This document shows positions 26,205 through 35,475 of a DNA stretch of 64,000 nucleotides, piece after piece. Both the position numbers and the translations under genes were made by a program. The stretch comes from Desulfosudis oleivorans (lineage in GTDB: Bacteria; Desulfobacterota; Desulfobacteria; Desulfobacterales; SURF-7). Under the pieces are notes generated by a model. It saw nothing but the letters and a program-made list of their open reading frames with translations, was not told the DNA's origin and did no database searches. How positions within the stretch are numbered: position 1 is the stretch's first letter; each line of letters starts with the position of its first letter. The stretch is from positions 328,661 through 392,660 of the forward strand of contig DYJC01000001.1 of the NCBI GenBank assembly GCA_020723305.1, in the 5' to 3' direction.

Positions 26205-29200
26205 TCAGCCTTCCATGATGATCCGCACCTTGGCCGGGTCTTTACCTTTTGTGAGCTGATCGATGTATTCTTCAAAGCGTTTCTTCATCTCCGCCGGGGT
26301 GGCCGGGCCATCGGTGACCTGCAAGGCCTGCTGCAGATCATATGGTTTGACGGTAATCTTGACCAGACCGGATAGTACCTCTTTCAATGCGTGGACAAAG
26401 TTACTGTCCAGCGGCACCGGCAGTTCCTTTGTCTTGATGAAGGCCCCAAGCGGTTCGCGATCATCAATCTTCAGCAGCTCCATATTGGCCTGCGTGGTCG
26501 GGTCTTCAAGTAGATCGATAATGCTGGTTGTCCAAGTATTGACCATAGTGTCGAGCTGTTCGTCCATCTGGTCGATCAAAATTGTGGCTGGATGAAGGTT
26601 GGCTTCAACAGAAGGTCGGAATTTACAATGAGGACATACAGGTGTTGACTGGATATCGTACTCTGTAAGTGCGGAACAACTTTTCAGTCCTTTTTCTCCG
26701 TCACCTACCAGTTGACCTTGGAATTCAAAGATTTGCTGCTTGGGCATCAGATCGATACCAGCCAGTTTGAGCAGGGTTTGCATGCGCTGATCGTTGAGTA
26801 GTGCTGCCTTGCGCTTGTCGTCGTTCACACCCAGCCGGGCCTTGCTGTGCAAGTCGATGTAGGCGACGGTGTAATCTTTCTTGAGTTTCTGGAGCTTGGC
26901 TCCGATGCCCTGGGATTGGGTTGCAAGATCGGTCAGATTCGACTTTTTGAGCGCATCCAGGACGTCTTGCCGGGTGGTCTTCATGCGGTCCACCCATTCA
27001 TGCTCGGCAGGCAGAATTGCCTCGGCGGTGGAGAGCCAGGACGCGGTCGGGCTGTGATCCATAATGAATTCACGCAGGGCATCCAGCTTGTCCAGTGCTT
27101 TTACAGCCTTTTCATGGATCATGACTTCAGGAGCGCTGTAACGGAAATTTTTCAGCTTACCCGGCGATGAGTATGCCTGGAGCGATTCAAAGAAGGTCTT
27201 GGCTTCATCCAGTCCGCCGGTCTGACAGGATAGATCTGTGCCCGAAAGCAGATCCAACCCCCAGAAAGAGATCCCTTCCCTAAGGGTCTGCTGGGTCATG
27301 ACGATACGCTTGACGATCTTGCCCACCGCCTGTTGAAGGTTCTGCACCGGCTCGTCCTTGCCCTGGGTGATAAGCTGGGCCATGCCCGGCGTCATGCCGA
27401 GCAGCTCAAACAGTGCCTTGAGCGCGGGCAGATTCCATTCCTTGGGCTGCTCCAGGTGCTTAAAACGGACCAGTTCGTCCATGCCGGTTGCGGCAAGCTG
27501 CTGCAAGCCGGTGGCGTCGAACTTCTTGCCTGGAATGGCGAGCACAATGTCGCCGGAGTAGACCAGCGATGCCAGGATAACCACCACCCATTCGGGTTCA
27601 AGCCTTCCACCGCCCGGGTTCATGTATTCCAGGCCATGGTCGTCCTGGATGATCTCGCTGCGGTTGACCACCTGACCGAGGCCCTTGGCCTTGACAGCAT
27701 CGAGGATGAACTTAGTATACTTCGACTTGTAGGGGTCGATCTTCTCACCGTCGAGAAGATCCAAGGCATCCAGAACCGCCGTGGCCTGCTTGGTGCGGCT
27801 TAAGCCCGCAATGGCCCGCAGGGCGTCCTGTGCTGCCTGGGTACGGTTGTTGCCGGTAATCAGCACGGAAAAAAACGGATAGTCCGGCGCCTGGTTCTCA
27901 AAGCTCGGGGCCAAACAGACACCTGCGATGGTGTTTACCAGATCCCGGAAATTGATGGTTTCATGAGGCGACAGACCGGACAGGTCACGGATGGACTTGC
28001 CCTTGGCCCACTCGGTCATTGTTTTGGCCCGGCCCTGGTAGGTTACTTCAAAAGCGTCACTCATGTGCTTCTGTAGCCACTGAACCAGCTTTTTCAGGAA
28101 ACCGTTTGCCTTCGACTCATAGGTGGCCTTGGCATGGCCCGATGAGGTAGCTGCGAGATCCAGTGCCGCTGCATAGCTTTTCAGCACAGTCTGGAATTCC
28201 TCGTCGGTACCTTTCAACCGGAAAAAAACCTCGTCAGCATTTTTGTTATTGATGGACCGGCTGAGTTTGTCATCCGGATCATAGGGTTGAATAAAATAAA
28301 GATAAAAATCCCGTTGAGGGGTTGTCGTAGAACGCTCGTTAGGAGAACCAAAAAACAGGTACCCGGTGCGGGAGGCCTTACGTTCCTGCCAAACCAGTTC
28401 ATATAACCAGATTTTATAACCTGTTCGATATGTAGCGTCCTGGCACTCCATGACTCGCTTGAGTGCTTCGTAATAAAAGCGATCAAGCTGAAATGCGCTT
28501 AAATCACCGCACTTTCGTTCAATAATTGCGTCGAAATCATCGGTCTTTTTCAGGTCGAGATAACACTGACGGTTTTCAGTGTTAAACGAGATGAACTGGC
28601 CGCTGACCGTTTTGTGGATCTCTCGCAGAATGGTTTCCACATGGGTCTGAAGGTCTTTATCGGGTTCATCGCTGCCCATCCCGATAATCAGCGGATCAAA
28701 GAGGCAAAGGCGGTCACGCAGCTCTTCGGCGGTCGCGCCTATGGGGGCATAAATGTCACCGGTTGTGAGACGGTGGACGGACAGCGCATGAATCAAACGC
28801 AGAGCCATCGGCTTGTACTGCTTGCGGGCGATAGCGTTTTCAATTCGGGATTCCAATACCTGACTGCAATCAATGACTGCCCGAATCTCAGGGATGGCGC
28901 GAAAGGATGCGTTCTGTTTTAGGGTTTGCCAGTAGTCATCAAAGGCGATCAGGCCGGGTTTGTTTGAAGGTACGTCCTCACTTAGAATAGCCTTCATACT
29001 CATGGACAACGTTCTGAGAACCTCGCGCTTTTCGACCACGGTGACCCGCTCGAAAGTATCAATGTAATCGGGATGCACGGGGAAAAGCCGGACGAATTCA
29101 TCCATCCGCTCATTCATATTGCCGTAAAATTTTGTAAAAACTGTCAGATAGTCTCGGATGTTGGCCTGTTGTTCAGTCGTTTTCTTGAGAAGACGCTCGG

Positions 29201-29966
29201 CTACAACAAACTTGACATCGTTACGGGCGATCAGGATTTGTTCGAAGCGATCCTTCACCCGACGGATGCTATCGGAGACAAAGGCGAAGCGCGGGCTGTC
29301 GAAAATGGCCTCCTGCACACCAGCCATCAAGCGGAAACGCGATGATTTGCAATATTCTCCGAGCTCACGGAGAAAATTCAGGTCGAGGATCAGCTCCTGG
29401 TCCTTGCGGGTGCGGAGATAGTCAAGCAACTCATCAACCACTAGTAGGAGCCCATGATCAGGGAATTTTTGAAGGAACTTTTCTTCCATGTTCTCCAAGG
29501 CCTTTTTGTGGCCTGAGATGGTACCCGAATCAGGAAACACATATTCCACACCGAATTTTTCGAGATGCTCTTCCAGTTCAGCGACCATGATATCACGCAG
29601 GGACATGGTAGTGGCACCGATCTCGGTACGGATAACCTTGAAGCGTCCGGCAATTCGAGCAGCTTTATCACGGACACCAGAGTGATTCAGCGCTTTCAAA
29701 AGGGAGGCGTCTTCGGCAAGGCTGGAAACCACCGACATCAAGTGTGATTTACCAGTGCCGTAATTACCGACGACCAGAAGGCCTTTATTGTCGACCGGCT
29801 GGTCGAATTGCAATTGCGGGATAACAATCTGCGTGAGACGCTCCGCCATCTCATCGGAAATGACGTATGTATTCACCAGGTGATGTGCAGCACTGGATTT
29901 GTCTGCGTCACGTAACTGAACGACCGACTCAATCGGATCGAATTGGATGAGGTCTCCGTATTTCAT
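26205..29966 (-). CDS. brxC: BREX type 3 ATPase BrxC
   Basis: A 1253-residue P-loop ATPase, usual length for BrxC/PglY. Walker A is GNYGTGKSH at residues 67-75; [12 protein letters not shown] is the Walker B. A single zinc-ribbon half, VCPHCKF, lies near residue 1140. BrxC is a core BREX protein related to AAA+ ATPases such as ORC/Cdc6 and is needed for exclusion of phage DNA. The start ATG follows a weak GGAGTTG site. It is 36 bp after brxF in the same operon. I see no frame disruption and no heptamer array in it. Confidence 0.92.
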   Translation of the reverse strand: MKYGDLIQFDPIESVVQLRDADKSSAAHHLVNTYVISDEMAERLTQIVIPQLQFDQPVDNKGLLVVGNYGTGKSHLMSVVSSLAEDASLLKALNHSGVRDKAARIAGRFKVIRTEIGATTMSLRDIMVAELEEHLEKFGVEYVFPDSGTISGHKKALENMEEKFLQKFPDHGLLLVVDELLDYLRTRKDQELILDLNFLRELGEYCKSSRFRLMAGVQEAIFDSPRFAFVSDSIRRVKDRFEQILIARNDVKFVVAERLLKKTTEQQANIRDYLTVFTKFYGNMNERMDEFVRLFPVHPDYIDTFERVTVVEKREVLRTLSMSMKAILSEDVPSNKPGLIAFDDYWQTLKQNASFRAIPEIRAVIDCSQVLESRIENAIARKQYKPMALRLIHALSVHRLTTGDIYAPIGATAEELRDRLCLFDPLIIGMGSDEPDKDLQTHVETILREIHKTVSGQFISFNTENRQCYLDLKKTDDFDAIIERKCGDLSAFQLDRFYYEALKRVMECQDATYRTGYKIWLYELVWQERKASRTGYLFFGSPNERSTTTPQRDFYLYFIQPYDPDDKLSRSINNKNADEVFFRLKGTDEEFQTVLKSYAAALDLAATSSGHAKATYESKANGFLKKLVQWLQKHMSDAFEVTYQGRAKTMTEWAKGKSIRDLSGLSPHETINFRDLVNTIAGVCLAPSFENQAPDYPFFSVLITGNNRTQAAQDALRAIAGLSRTKQATAVLDALDLLDGEKIDPYKSKYTKFILDAVKAKGLGQVVNRSEIIQDDHGLEYMNPGGGRLEPEWVVVILASLVYSGDIVLAIPGKKFDATGLQQLAATGMDELVRFKHLEQPKEWNLPALKALFELLGMTPGMAQLITQGKDEPVQNLQQAVGKIVKRIVMTQQTLREGISFWGLDLLSGTDLSCQTGGLDEAKTFFESLQAYSSPGKLKNFRYSAPEVMIHEKAVKALDKLDALREFIMDHSPTASWLSTAEAILPAEHEWVDRMKTTRQDVLDALKKSNLTDLATQSQGIGAKLQKLKKDYTVAYIDLHSKARLGVNDDKRKAALLNDQRMQTLLKLAGIDLMPKQQIFEFQGQLVGDGEKGLKSCSALTEYDIQSTPVCPHCKFRPSVEANLHPATILIDQMDEQLDTMVNTWTTSIIDLLEDPTTQANMELLKIDDREPLGAFIKTKELPVPLDSNFVHALKEVLSGLVKITVKPYDLQQALQVTDGPATPAEMKKRFEEYIDQLTKGKDPAKVRIIMEG

Positions 29967-30002
29967 GGCAACTCCGTTGTCGTTGCAAGGTTTTTGTAAC
30001 TG

Positions 30003-30497
30003 TTAACTTTCATATCTCGCCCCAGAATCCTTTTCCCTGATTTCAACGATCAGCGCGTCGACCGAGCCATAGCTACGGTACTCGGGGTGGCCTGTTTCAG
30101 CGTATAAAAGCCTCCCGGAATTGAAGGTTCCATTCCATGAAGCCAATACAGCTCTGTTTCTTGAAAGGCCCTGCAACAAACGCAGCGGGTCCTGTTTAAG
30201 GTCCTTGTCGAACAGGATCTCAAGATTATCCAGTACCACGGGTGATTGAGCTCTGCCTGCTATTTGATCCAGGATTCCCGGCAATCGCAGACATCTCTGC
30301 TTGGCTGTCAGCTCAAGCAACTCGCTTGAAAGAGCCAGGTTGACATTAATCACGGACGTGCCAAAGTCATCGCAAACATCCCGAAGAACGCCGGTCTTGC
30401 CGGACCCGGTCTCACCTACCAGCAGCACCAGACGATGGTACAAACCTTCGGCAGCGTGGAGAGACCGTTTTATTTTGTCGTGAATCGGTTCTGACAT
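30003..30497 (-). CDS. brxF: BREX type 3 protein BrxF
   Basis: About 164 residues from the ATG at 30497 (GGGAG ribosome site); an upstream in-frame start would run through the HTH gene. BrxF is a small P-loop ATPase diagnostic of BREX type 3: Walker A GETGSGKT at residues 28-35 and VVLDNLEILFD as Walker B. It precedes brxC in all described type 3 loci. Confidence 0.9.
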   Translation of the reverse strand: MSEPIHDKIKRSLHAAEGLYHRLVLLVGETGSGKTGVLRDVCDDFGTSVINVNLALSSELLELTAKQRCLRLPGILDQIAGRAQSPVVLDNLEILFDKDLKQDPLRLLQGLSRNRAVLASWNGTFNSGRLLYAETGHPEYRSYGSVDALIVEIREKDSGARYES

Positions 30498-30513
30498 GCT
30501 TGACTCCCTATTG

Positions 30514-30711
30514 CTATGTAACCGGCTTGTCGGATTTGTCAGCCGCACCGCCGGAGCGGACCCATTCGTCCACTTCTTCTTGTTTGAACATCCATCGACG
30601 GCCAACACGATGACCAGGCATAGCCCGTTGATCGATCCACTTGTAGACCGTCTCGTTGCTTACATTCAGATATTTGCAAATGTCATCGACCTTCAGCCAT
30701 CTCTCGTCCAT
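30514..30711 (-). CDS. Excisionase-type helix-turn-helix protein
   Basis: A 65-residue protein, first gene of the BREX operon, 16 bp before brxF. WLKVDDICKYLNVSNETVYKWI followed by GHRVGRRWMFKQEEVDEWV is a MerR/excisionase-type HTH. Such a gene is usual at the head of BREX-3 loci and probably regulates them. A different use, DNA binding within the complex, cannot be excluded. Confidence 0.85.
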   Translation of the reverse strand: MDERWLKVDDICKYLNVSNETVYKWIDQRAMPGHRVGRRWMFKQEEVDEWVRSGGAADKSDKPVT

Positions 30712-30860
30712 AGCTCTCGCCCTTCGTTCATCATATTAGCCCGGCAAACAAATAAACGAATCCATCATGCCGGTTTCGATCAAACGCCCTCTATCTATCC
30801 GGATAGCTTTATGCTGCAATACTTTCCCAGCTTTCGCCGGGATAACAAACATTGGAATAA

Positions 30861-30879
30861 TTATTAGCCGGAGTAATAA
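30861..30879. promoter_or_regulatory. Inverted repeat in the BREX leader region
   Basis: TTATTA-GCCGGAG-TAATAA, 150 bp upstream of the HTH gene. The inner GCCGGAG also has a complement, CTCCGGC, at 30901-30907. It could be the operator of the HTH protein. In the rest of the 30712-31109 intergenic region I see only a solo fragment of a REP-like repeat (TTTCGCCGGGATAAC near 30833) and no gene. Confidence 0.3.
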
Positions 30880-31109
30880 CTTTGCTATTATATTGAAAAT
30901 CTCCGGCGGAAAACCCGAAATGTGGTCGCAATACCAGAAAAACACCCTCACAACCTACTTTAATGAATTGCCAAAATCAAGCGTTTTGTGCCGAATAAAG
31001 ACGATTTTCCCGATAACAGCCTAATAGCCGTTATTCATGCATCTGCCGCGTATTCGTAGAATGATAATGTATTTCCACACTGCGTATATTGAATAAATGG
31101 TTGACCAGT

Positions 31110-31440
31110 TTAAATTGCAGAAGGGCTGACCGTCCTCTTAACCACCGTCAGAATCATTTTAAACCGTGATACAGCCAGAAGCGCATGGGGGACATCGGCC
31201 GGCATCACAACTACCTGGCCGGCAACGGCCTTGATCTGTTTTTCTCCGATTGTAATCAGTGCCTCACCATCCAGAATCTGCACCATGGCATCACCGGATG
31301 CCGAGTGGGCGCTGATTCCTTCCCCTTTGTCAAAAGCAAACAGCGTTATACCAACAGTCTGTTTGTTTGCCAGTGTCCGGCTAACAACACGGCCTTCTTC
31401 ATAATTAACCAGTTCCTATATGTCCAGTGGTTCTGAAAAC
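31110..31440 (-). pseudogene. Cupin gene copy, inactivated by a nonsense mutation
   Basis: Bases 31138-31440 match 37185-37487 of the intact cupin gene without gaps, with 14 differences in 303 bp by my count (about 95 percent). One difference turns the Leu codon TTG early in the protein into TAG (plus strand CTA at about 31417), and the original start region is missing upstream. The C-terminal frame is open to a TAA at 31110-31112. It directly follows the DUF35 gene, so it may once have been the last gene of that operon. Confidence 0.85.
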
Positions 31441-31451
31441 AGAAGCTTTTC

Positions 31452-31889
31452 TCATATGTTATTCTCCATTAGCTGAAGTGAATGGTTGATACTGAAAAGA
31501 GGTCTGGCTGCTTGGCCGGACGAGTAAGAGTCGCCGGGAAAAATTTTATGCCCAAACGTCACTCTGCTGCCGATAATGGTCATATCGACCCTGGCTGGAT
31601 CGATGTCTATCAAATTTCCGGAAATCCATGGTCCTTCATCAAGTGCAACCATTACAATCGTATATGGCGCCTCAACCTCACGTCCCATGGGGGCGACAAA
31701 GGTAGTGGTAAAAGTCTCAATTGTCCCTTTTCCAGTCAGTTGAACTACTTCCTGATCGGAATCGGCGCATTTTCGACATACCATTATTGGTGGACATGTT
31801 ATGGTACCGCAAGACCGGCACTTGAGCCCAAGAAGCTGATTTTTCTTCAGCGCATTGCTATAAGTATAAAAATTAAGTTTATATTTCAT
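31452..31889 (-). CDS. DUF35 OB-fold/zinc-ribbon acyl-CoA-associated protein
   Basis: A 145-residue protein with an N-terminal rubredoxin-like zinc ribbon (LKCRSCG and then MVCRKC) and a C-terminal OB fold (GTIETFTTTFVAP, YTIVMVALDEGPWISGNL). DUF35 proteins bind acyl-CoA and form complexes with thiolases of the lipid-transfer type, for example BbsA with BbsB in anaerobic toluene degradation. The thiolase gene lies 23 bp upstream, in keeping with that pairing. Confidence 0.88.
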   Translation of the reverse strand: MKYKLNFYTYSNALKKNQLLGLKCRSCGTITCPPIMVCRKCADSDQEVVQLTGKGTIETFTTTFVAPMGREVEAPYTIVMVALDEGPWISGNLIDIDPARVDMTIIGSRVTFGHKIFPGDSYSSGQAARPLFSINHSLQLMENNI

Positions 31890-31912
31890 TATAATATCCT
31901 ACTCCATCCAGG

Positions 31913-33088
31913 TTAATCCCTTTTTAAAACCAGGTTGGCAACAATGCCATCCCCCCCTAACGTATCCACAAGGCCTGTTTTCGCGCCTTCAACTTGTCGT
32001 CCCTGATCCACTAGTTCTCCACGGAGCTGTCTGGTAATCTCATAGACTTGGGAAATCCCGGTAGCCCCGATGGGGTGGCCTTTGGCTTTCAATCCTCCAG
32101 AGATGTTAATGGGTATTTTACCATTGATTTTGGTCTCCCCTTTTTCCCAAAGCTTACCGGCAGTGCCAAAATCGGCAAAACCAAGGCTTTCTACTGCGAT
32201 AATACTGGCGATACTGAAGCAATCGTGCAATTCACACACATCGATATCTTTGGGACCAACTCCAGCCATTCCATAGGCTTGCTTCACTGAAATTTCTCTC
32301 GCCTGTATCCGAGGCAGATACTGATATTGAGAGGCAAGATGCCCGGAAGATGCCTGACCTGATCCGGCAATATAAACAGGTTTGTCAGTCAATTTTTTTG
32401 CCACTTCTTCCGATGCCAGAATAACAGCGGCAGCACCATCTGAGAATGGACAGCAATCAAGCAACTGCAAAGGTGTTGTCACCATAGGGCCGCCGAGCAC
32501 TTTTTCCAACGTAATCTCTTTTTGAAACTGGGCATTGGGATTTTTTACACCATAGTAATGGGACTGTATTGAGACATAGGCCATTTGCTCCTTCAATTTC
32601 TCCAGTGGAATATGATATCGGCTTGCATACAGATGAGCCAGCATGGCAAAGACCGCTGGAAAAGTGAAACCAGCCGGATATTCAAATCGACTGTCACCAA
32701 ACATGGCAAAAGTTCTTGTGGCCAGAGGTGTACCCATGGCCGTTGCCTTTTCAACACCACACACGAGAACAATATCATAGACACCGGATGCCACCCACAT
32801 GGCAGCATCCCGGACTGCAATGGTACCGGTTGCGCACGCTCCTTCAAATTTCGTTGCCGGAACATAATTGCATCCGATTTCATTAGCCAGGTAAGATTGA
32901 ATCATTCCCTGCCCTTCTGAAAAGTCACCCAGAACATTACCGCAGTATACCGCTTGAATATCGCGAGGAGATATTTTTGAATTGATGACCGCTTCCATGG
33001 ATGCTTCTGCAAGCAATTCCAAACCTGTATTCGGAGAATTGGCCATAAATCGCGTATGCCCCCCACCGATTACCGAAACTCTTCTCAT
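31913..33088 (-). CDS. Thiolase (acyl-CoA acetyltransferase, lipid-transfer type)
   Basis: A 391-residue thiolase-superfamily protein. The nucleophilic Cys is in KFEGACATGTIAV, the catalytic His in CELHDCFS, and NISGGLKAKGHPIGATG is the C-terminal His-containing loop. The subgroup that partners DUF35 proteins includes BbsB and archaeal acetoacetyl-CoA thiolase. It would cleave a 3-oxoacyl-CoA made by the SDR and dehydrogenase encoded upstream. The substrate cannot be told from the sequence. Confidence 0.9.
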   Translation of the reverse strand: MRRVSVIGGGHTRFMANSPNTGLELLAEASMEAVINSKISPRDIQAVYCGNVLGDFSEGQGMIQSYLANEIGCNYVPATKFEGACATGTIAVRDAAMWVASGVYDIVLVCGVEKATAMGTPLATRTFAMFGDSRFEYPAGFTFPAVFAMLAHLYASRYHIPLEKLKEQMAYVSIQSHYYGVKNPNAQFQKEITLEKVLGGPMVTTPLQLLDCCPFSDGAAAVILASEEVAKKLTDKPVYIAGSGQASSGHLASQYQYLPRIQAREISVKQAYGMAGVGPKDIDVCELHDCFSIASIIAVESLGFADFGTAGKLWEKGETKINGKIPINISGGLKAKGHPIGATGISQVYEITRQLRGELVDQGRQVEGAKTGLVDTLGGDGIVANLVLKRD

Positions 33089-33120
33089 ATTTGCTCCTTT
33101 TTTTTACACATAAAACATTT

Positions 33121-33891
33121 CTATTTTGCGGGCATTCGAAGGGCAGCATCCAATCGAATGGTCTCACCATTAATCATGGGATTTTCGATAATCTGTCTTG
33201 CGAGCATAGCAAATTCAGAGGGTTTACCCATCCGTTTGGGAAATGGCATCATTTTACCAAGCGCATCTTGTGCTTTTTCAGGAAGCCCATCAACCAAGGG
33301 TGTCCTGAAGATTCCCGGTGCGATAGTATTGCACCGGATGCCATTGTCAGCAAACTCCCTGGCAAGGGGTAAGGTAAGTCCAACCACCCCTGCTTTAGAA
33401 GCACTGTAGGCTGCCTGTCCGATTTGACCTTCAAATGCAGCCACCGAAGCCACATTGATAACAACCCCTTTTTCACCATCATAATTTGGTGTGTTCCTTA
33501 CCATCTGAATGGCAGATAGACGGATCACATTCATGGTCCCCACCAAATTGATCTGTATCAATTGGGTAAAAAAATCTATGGGCATTGGATTTCCCTCTTT
33601 GTCAATTACCTTCTTGGGTGTTCCGATGCCTGCGCAGTTTACCGCGATATGAATCGCCCCAAAAGCCTTTACCGTATTGTCGATGGATTTCTGCACACTG
33701 GTTTCAGCCGTCACATCAGTCTTGCAAAAGATAATTGCACCTCCCAATTCTCTCGACAACTTCTCTCCTTTTTCAACATCCAAATCCAGAATAGCAGCCA
33801 TTCCGCCTTTTGCAGCCATTTCTCTGACCATGGCCTCACCCAGACCAGAAGCACCCCCCGTGATTACGGCTACACTGTTTCTAATTTCCAT
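33121..33891 (-). CDS. SDR family 3-hydroxyacyl-CoA dehydrogenase (HSD10-like)
   Basis: A 256-residue classical short-chain dehydrogenase. Cofactor motif TGGASGLGEA near the N-terminus with D in ILDLDVEKG implying NAD preference; NCAGIG; catalytic Ser in VINVASVAAFEG and YSASKAG with the Tyr-Lys pair. The overall pattern (CNTIAPGIFRTPLVDGLPEKAQ, ENPMINGETIRLDAALRM) is that of HSD17B10-type 3-hydroxy-2-methylacyl-CoA dehydrogenases. It would oxidise the hydroxyacyl-CoA before thiolysis. Confidence 0.9.
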   Translation of the reverse strand: MEIRNSVAVITGGASGLGEAMVREMAAKGGMAAILDLDVEKGEKLSRELGGAIIFCKTDVTAETSVQKSIDNTVKAFGAIHIAVNCAGIGTPKKVIDKEGNPMPIDFFTQLIQINLVGTMNVIRLSAIQMVRNTPNYDGEKGVVINVASVAAFEGQIGQAAYSASKAGVVGLTLPLAREFADNGIRCNTIAPGIFRTPLVDGLPEKAQDALGKMMPFPKRMGKPSEFAMLARQIIENPMINGETIRLDAALRMPAK

Positions 33892-33971
33892 ATGTTGTCC
33901 TCTTTTTTGAAAATTATTTATCCTTCAAGTCATTGATTTATGATCTATACAATATCATTTTTTTACTCGAG

Positions 33972-35117
33972 CTAGTTACCCATAATCTGATTTGAGATTA
34001 TGGTTTTCATGATTTCATTTGTTCCGGCAAAAATTGAATTCACCCTTACATCTCGCCATGTTCTTACAACAGGGCAGTTTTCCAGAACACCATATGTCCC
34101 GACGATCTCAAGAACACGGCCGGCAATCCGATTGGCCAAATCTGAAGCCCAGAATTTGGCCATAGCTGTCTCTATATTCAAATTCTCTTTTTTCATATGA
34201 TCCATTACCAGTTTGTGGACAAAGGTTTTACCCATCTTCACTTCTGTCGCCATTTCTGCCAAAGCGAAACGTATTGCCTGGGAAGTTGACAAAATACCGC
34301 CGTTATTTCCGGAATCCTGACAGTATTTAATTATCCATTCTAGAGCGAATTCAGCACTCCAGATAGATTGAAGCGCCACCATCAGACGCTCCTGCTGGAG
34401 TTTTTGCATAAGCATGAAAAAGCCCTGACCTTTTTCTCCCAACTGATTTTCTTTCGGGATCCTGCAATTTGTAAAAAAAAGCTCCGCAGTGTCCTGACTG
34501 CGCATCCCCATTTTTCTGAATTTTTCTCCCCTTGTAAAACCAGGTGCACCATCCGGTACCATATAAAGGGATATCGACTTGTGAGGATTTGGGATTAAAG
34601 GGTCTTTTGCTGCCACGATGACAAGATCACAGTTATATCCATTGGATATGAATGTTTTCGAACCATTCAGCACAACCTCATCCCCTTGCTCGATGGCAAC
34701 GGTGCTCATTGAAACCAGATCACTGCCGCTATTTGGTTCTGTCATGGCTATTGCCATGATCATATCGCCTGAAGCACATGCAGGAAGATATTTCGCCTTT
34801 TGTGTTTCGGAACCATAAGAATCAACATAGGGAACAACAATGTCACTGTGAAGATAGGCCATCAGACCCGTATGGTTTGTCCGAACCAGTTCTTCACCCA
34901 CAATAAGTGAATGCAAAAAATCACCCCCCATACCGCCATATTCCGGACGAATCCAGGGGCATAAAAATCCTGCTGAACCCATTTTTTTCCATATGCTTTT
35001 CGGTGTAATCCCCTTGTTTTCCCAGATGTTGATATGAGGGATCACCTCATTTTTCAAAAAATCTTTTAATCGTTTTCGATAAACCTTGTGTTGTTCCGTG
35101 AAATCAATAATCTCCAT
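33972..35117 (-). CDS. Acyl-CoA dehydrogenase
   Basis: About 381 residues from the ATG at 35117 (AGAGAAG site), the normal size for the family; the frame is open upstream to 35180 but without a good start. MAIAMTEPNSGSDL and the KTFISNGYNCDLVIVAA region are the FAD/substrate signatures, and the C-terminal IFAGTNEIMKTIISNQIMG is typical. A flavoenzyme introducing an alpha-beta double bond, passing electrons to ETF. No enoyl-CoA hydratase or CoA ligase is in the operon, so it is not a complete pathway. Confidence 0.92.
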   Translation of the reverse strand: MEIIDFTEQHKVYRKRLKDFLKNEVIPHINIWENKGITPKSIWKKMGSAGFLCPWIRPEYGGMGGDFLHSLIVGEELVRTNHTGLMAYLHSDIVVPYVDSYGSETQKAKYLPACASGDMIMAIAMTEPNSGSDLVSMSTVAIEQGDEVVLNGSKTFISNGYNCDLVIVAAKDPLIPNPHKSISLYMVPDGAPGFTRGEKFRKMGMRSQDTAELFFTNCRIPKENQLGEKGQGFFMLMQKLQQERLMVALQSIWSAEFALEWIIKYCQDSGNNGGILSTSQAIRFALAEMATEVKMGKTFVHKLVMDHMKKENLNIETAMAKFWASDLANRIAGRVLEIVGTYGVLENCPVVRTWRDVRVNSIFAGTNEIMKTIISNQIMGN

Positions 35118-35351
35118 TATTTTCTTCTCTTGCCACTTTCTGGTTGATCCAGGCTTTCCAGGGATTCCGGCCGATACCACTTCACATCCATGCCTTTTGA
35201 TGGATTCCAGTCAACAGGATGCTCTGTATCCGCAGCGTGTTCTTTGCATACTGAAATATAAACATGCTTAGCAGCCAATTAGCAAAAGATGTACCCAACG
35301 CTGTCTTTTAGTCCATGTTCCTGTTTTTAAATGCTTTTGGATATAAATACT

Positions 35352-35367
35352 GGCAACAAGGGTGCTG
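35352..35367 (-). promoter_or_regulatory. Candidate sigma-54 (-24/-12) promoter of the acyl-CoA operon
   Basis: On the minus strand CAGCACCCTTGTTGCC: a perfect TTGC -12 element with AGCAC in place of GGCAC at -24, and the standard 10-bp gap between the two dinucleotides. It would start transcription near 35341, about 220 bp before the acyl-CoA dehydrogenase ATG. The missing first G of the -24 GG lowers confidence. The divergent regulator is a sigma-54 activator. Confidence 0.4.
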
Positions 35368-35403
35368 CGGTTTGTTATATCCGAAAAATCAATCAAAATT
35401 TAA

Positions 35404-35448
35404 TTGACATATACGACAAAAAAATGATCTGATTGTCGTATATGTCAA
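35404..35448. promoter_or_regulatory. Long perfect inverted repeat, candidate activator site
   Basis: TTGACATATACGACAA at 35404-35419 and its exact complement at 35433-35448, with a 13-bp spacer. It lies 27 bp before the sigma-54 regulator start and 37-96 bp upstream of the candidate promoter of the divergent operon. That is where an enhancer-binding protein both activates the operon and controls its own gene. A transcription terminator is unlikely because nothing ends here. Confidence 0.65.
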
Positions 35449-35475
35449 AAAAAAAAATAACAATCGGGGATAACC

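Noticed and set aside
29401..29420. A GTGCGGA match within brxC
   Set aside because: Only one unit, in a well-conserved LRTRKDQ context; no tandem neighbour, so a chance match.
17724..30711. DISARM rather than BREX
   Set aside because: The helicase and methylase could fit either, but PglZ, BrxC and BrxF are BREX-specific and the gene order is that of type 3.
30736..30951. 71-codon ORF upstream of the BREX HTH gene
   Set aside because: It contains VIPAKAG, a false translation of a REP-like repeat, and has no ribosome site.
31185..31436. Plus-strand ORFs of about 80 codons at both cupin loci
   Set aside because: They are antisense shadows of the cupin gene and its dead copy, alike because the DNA is duplicated.
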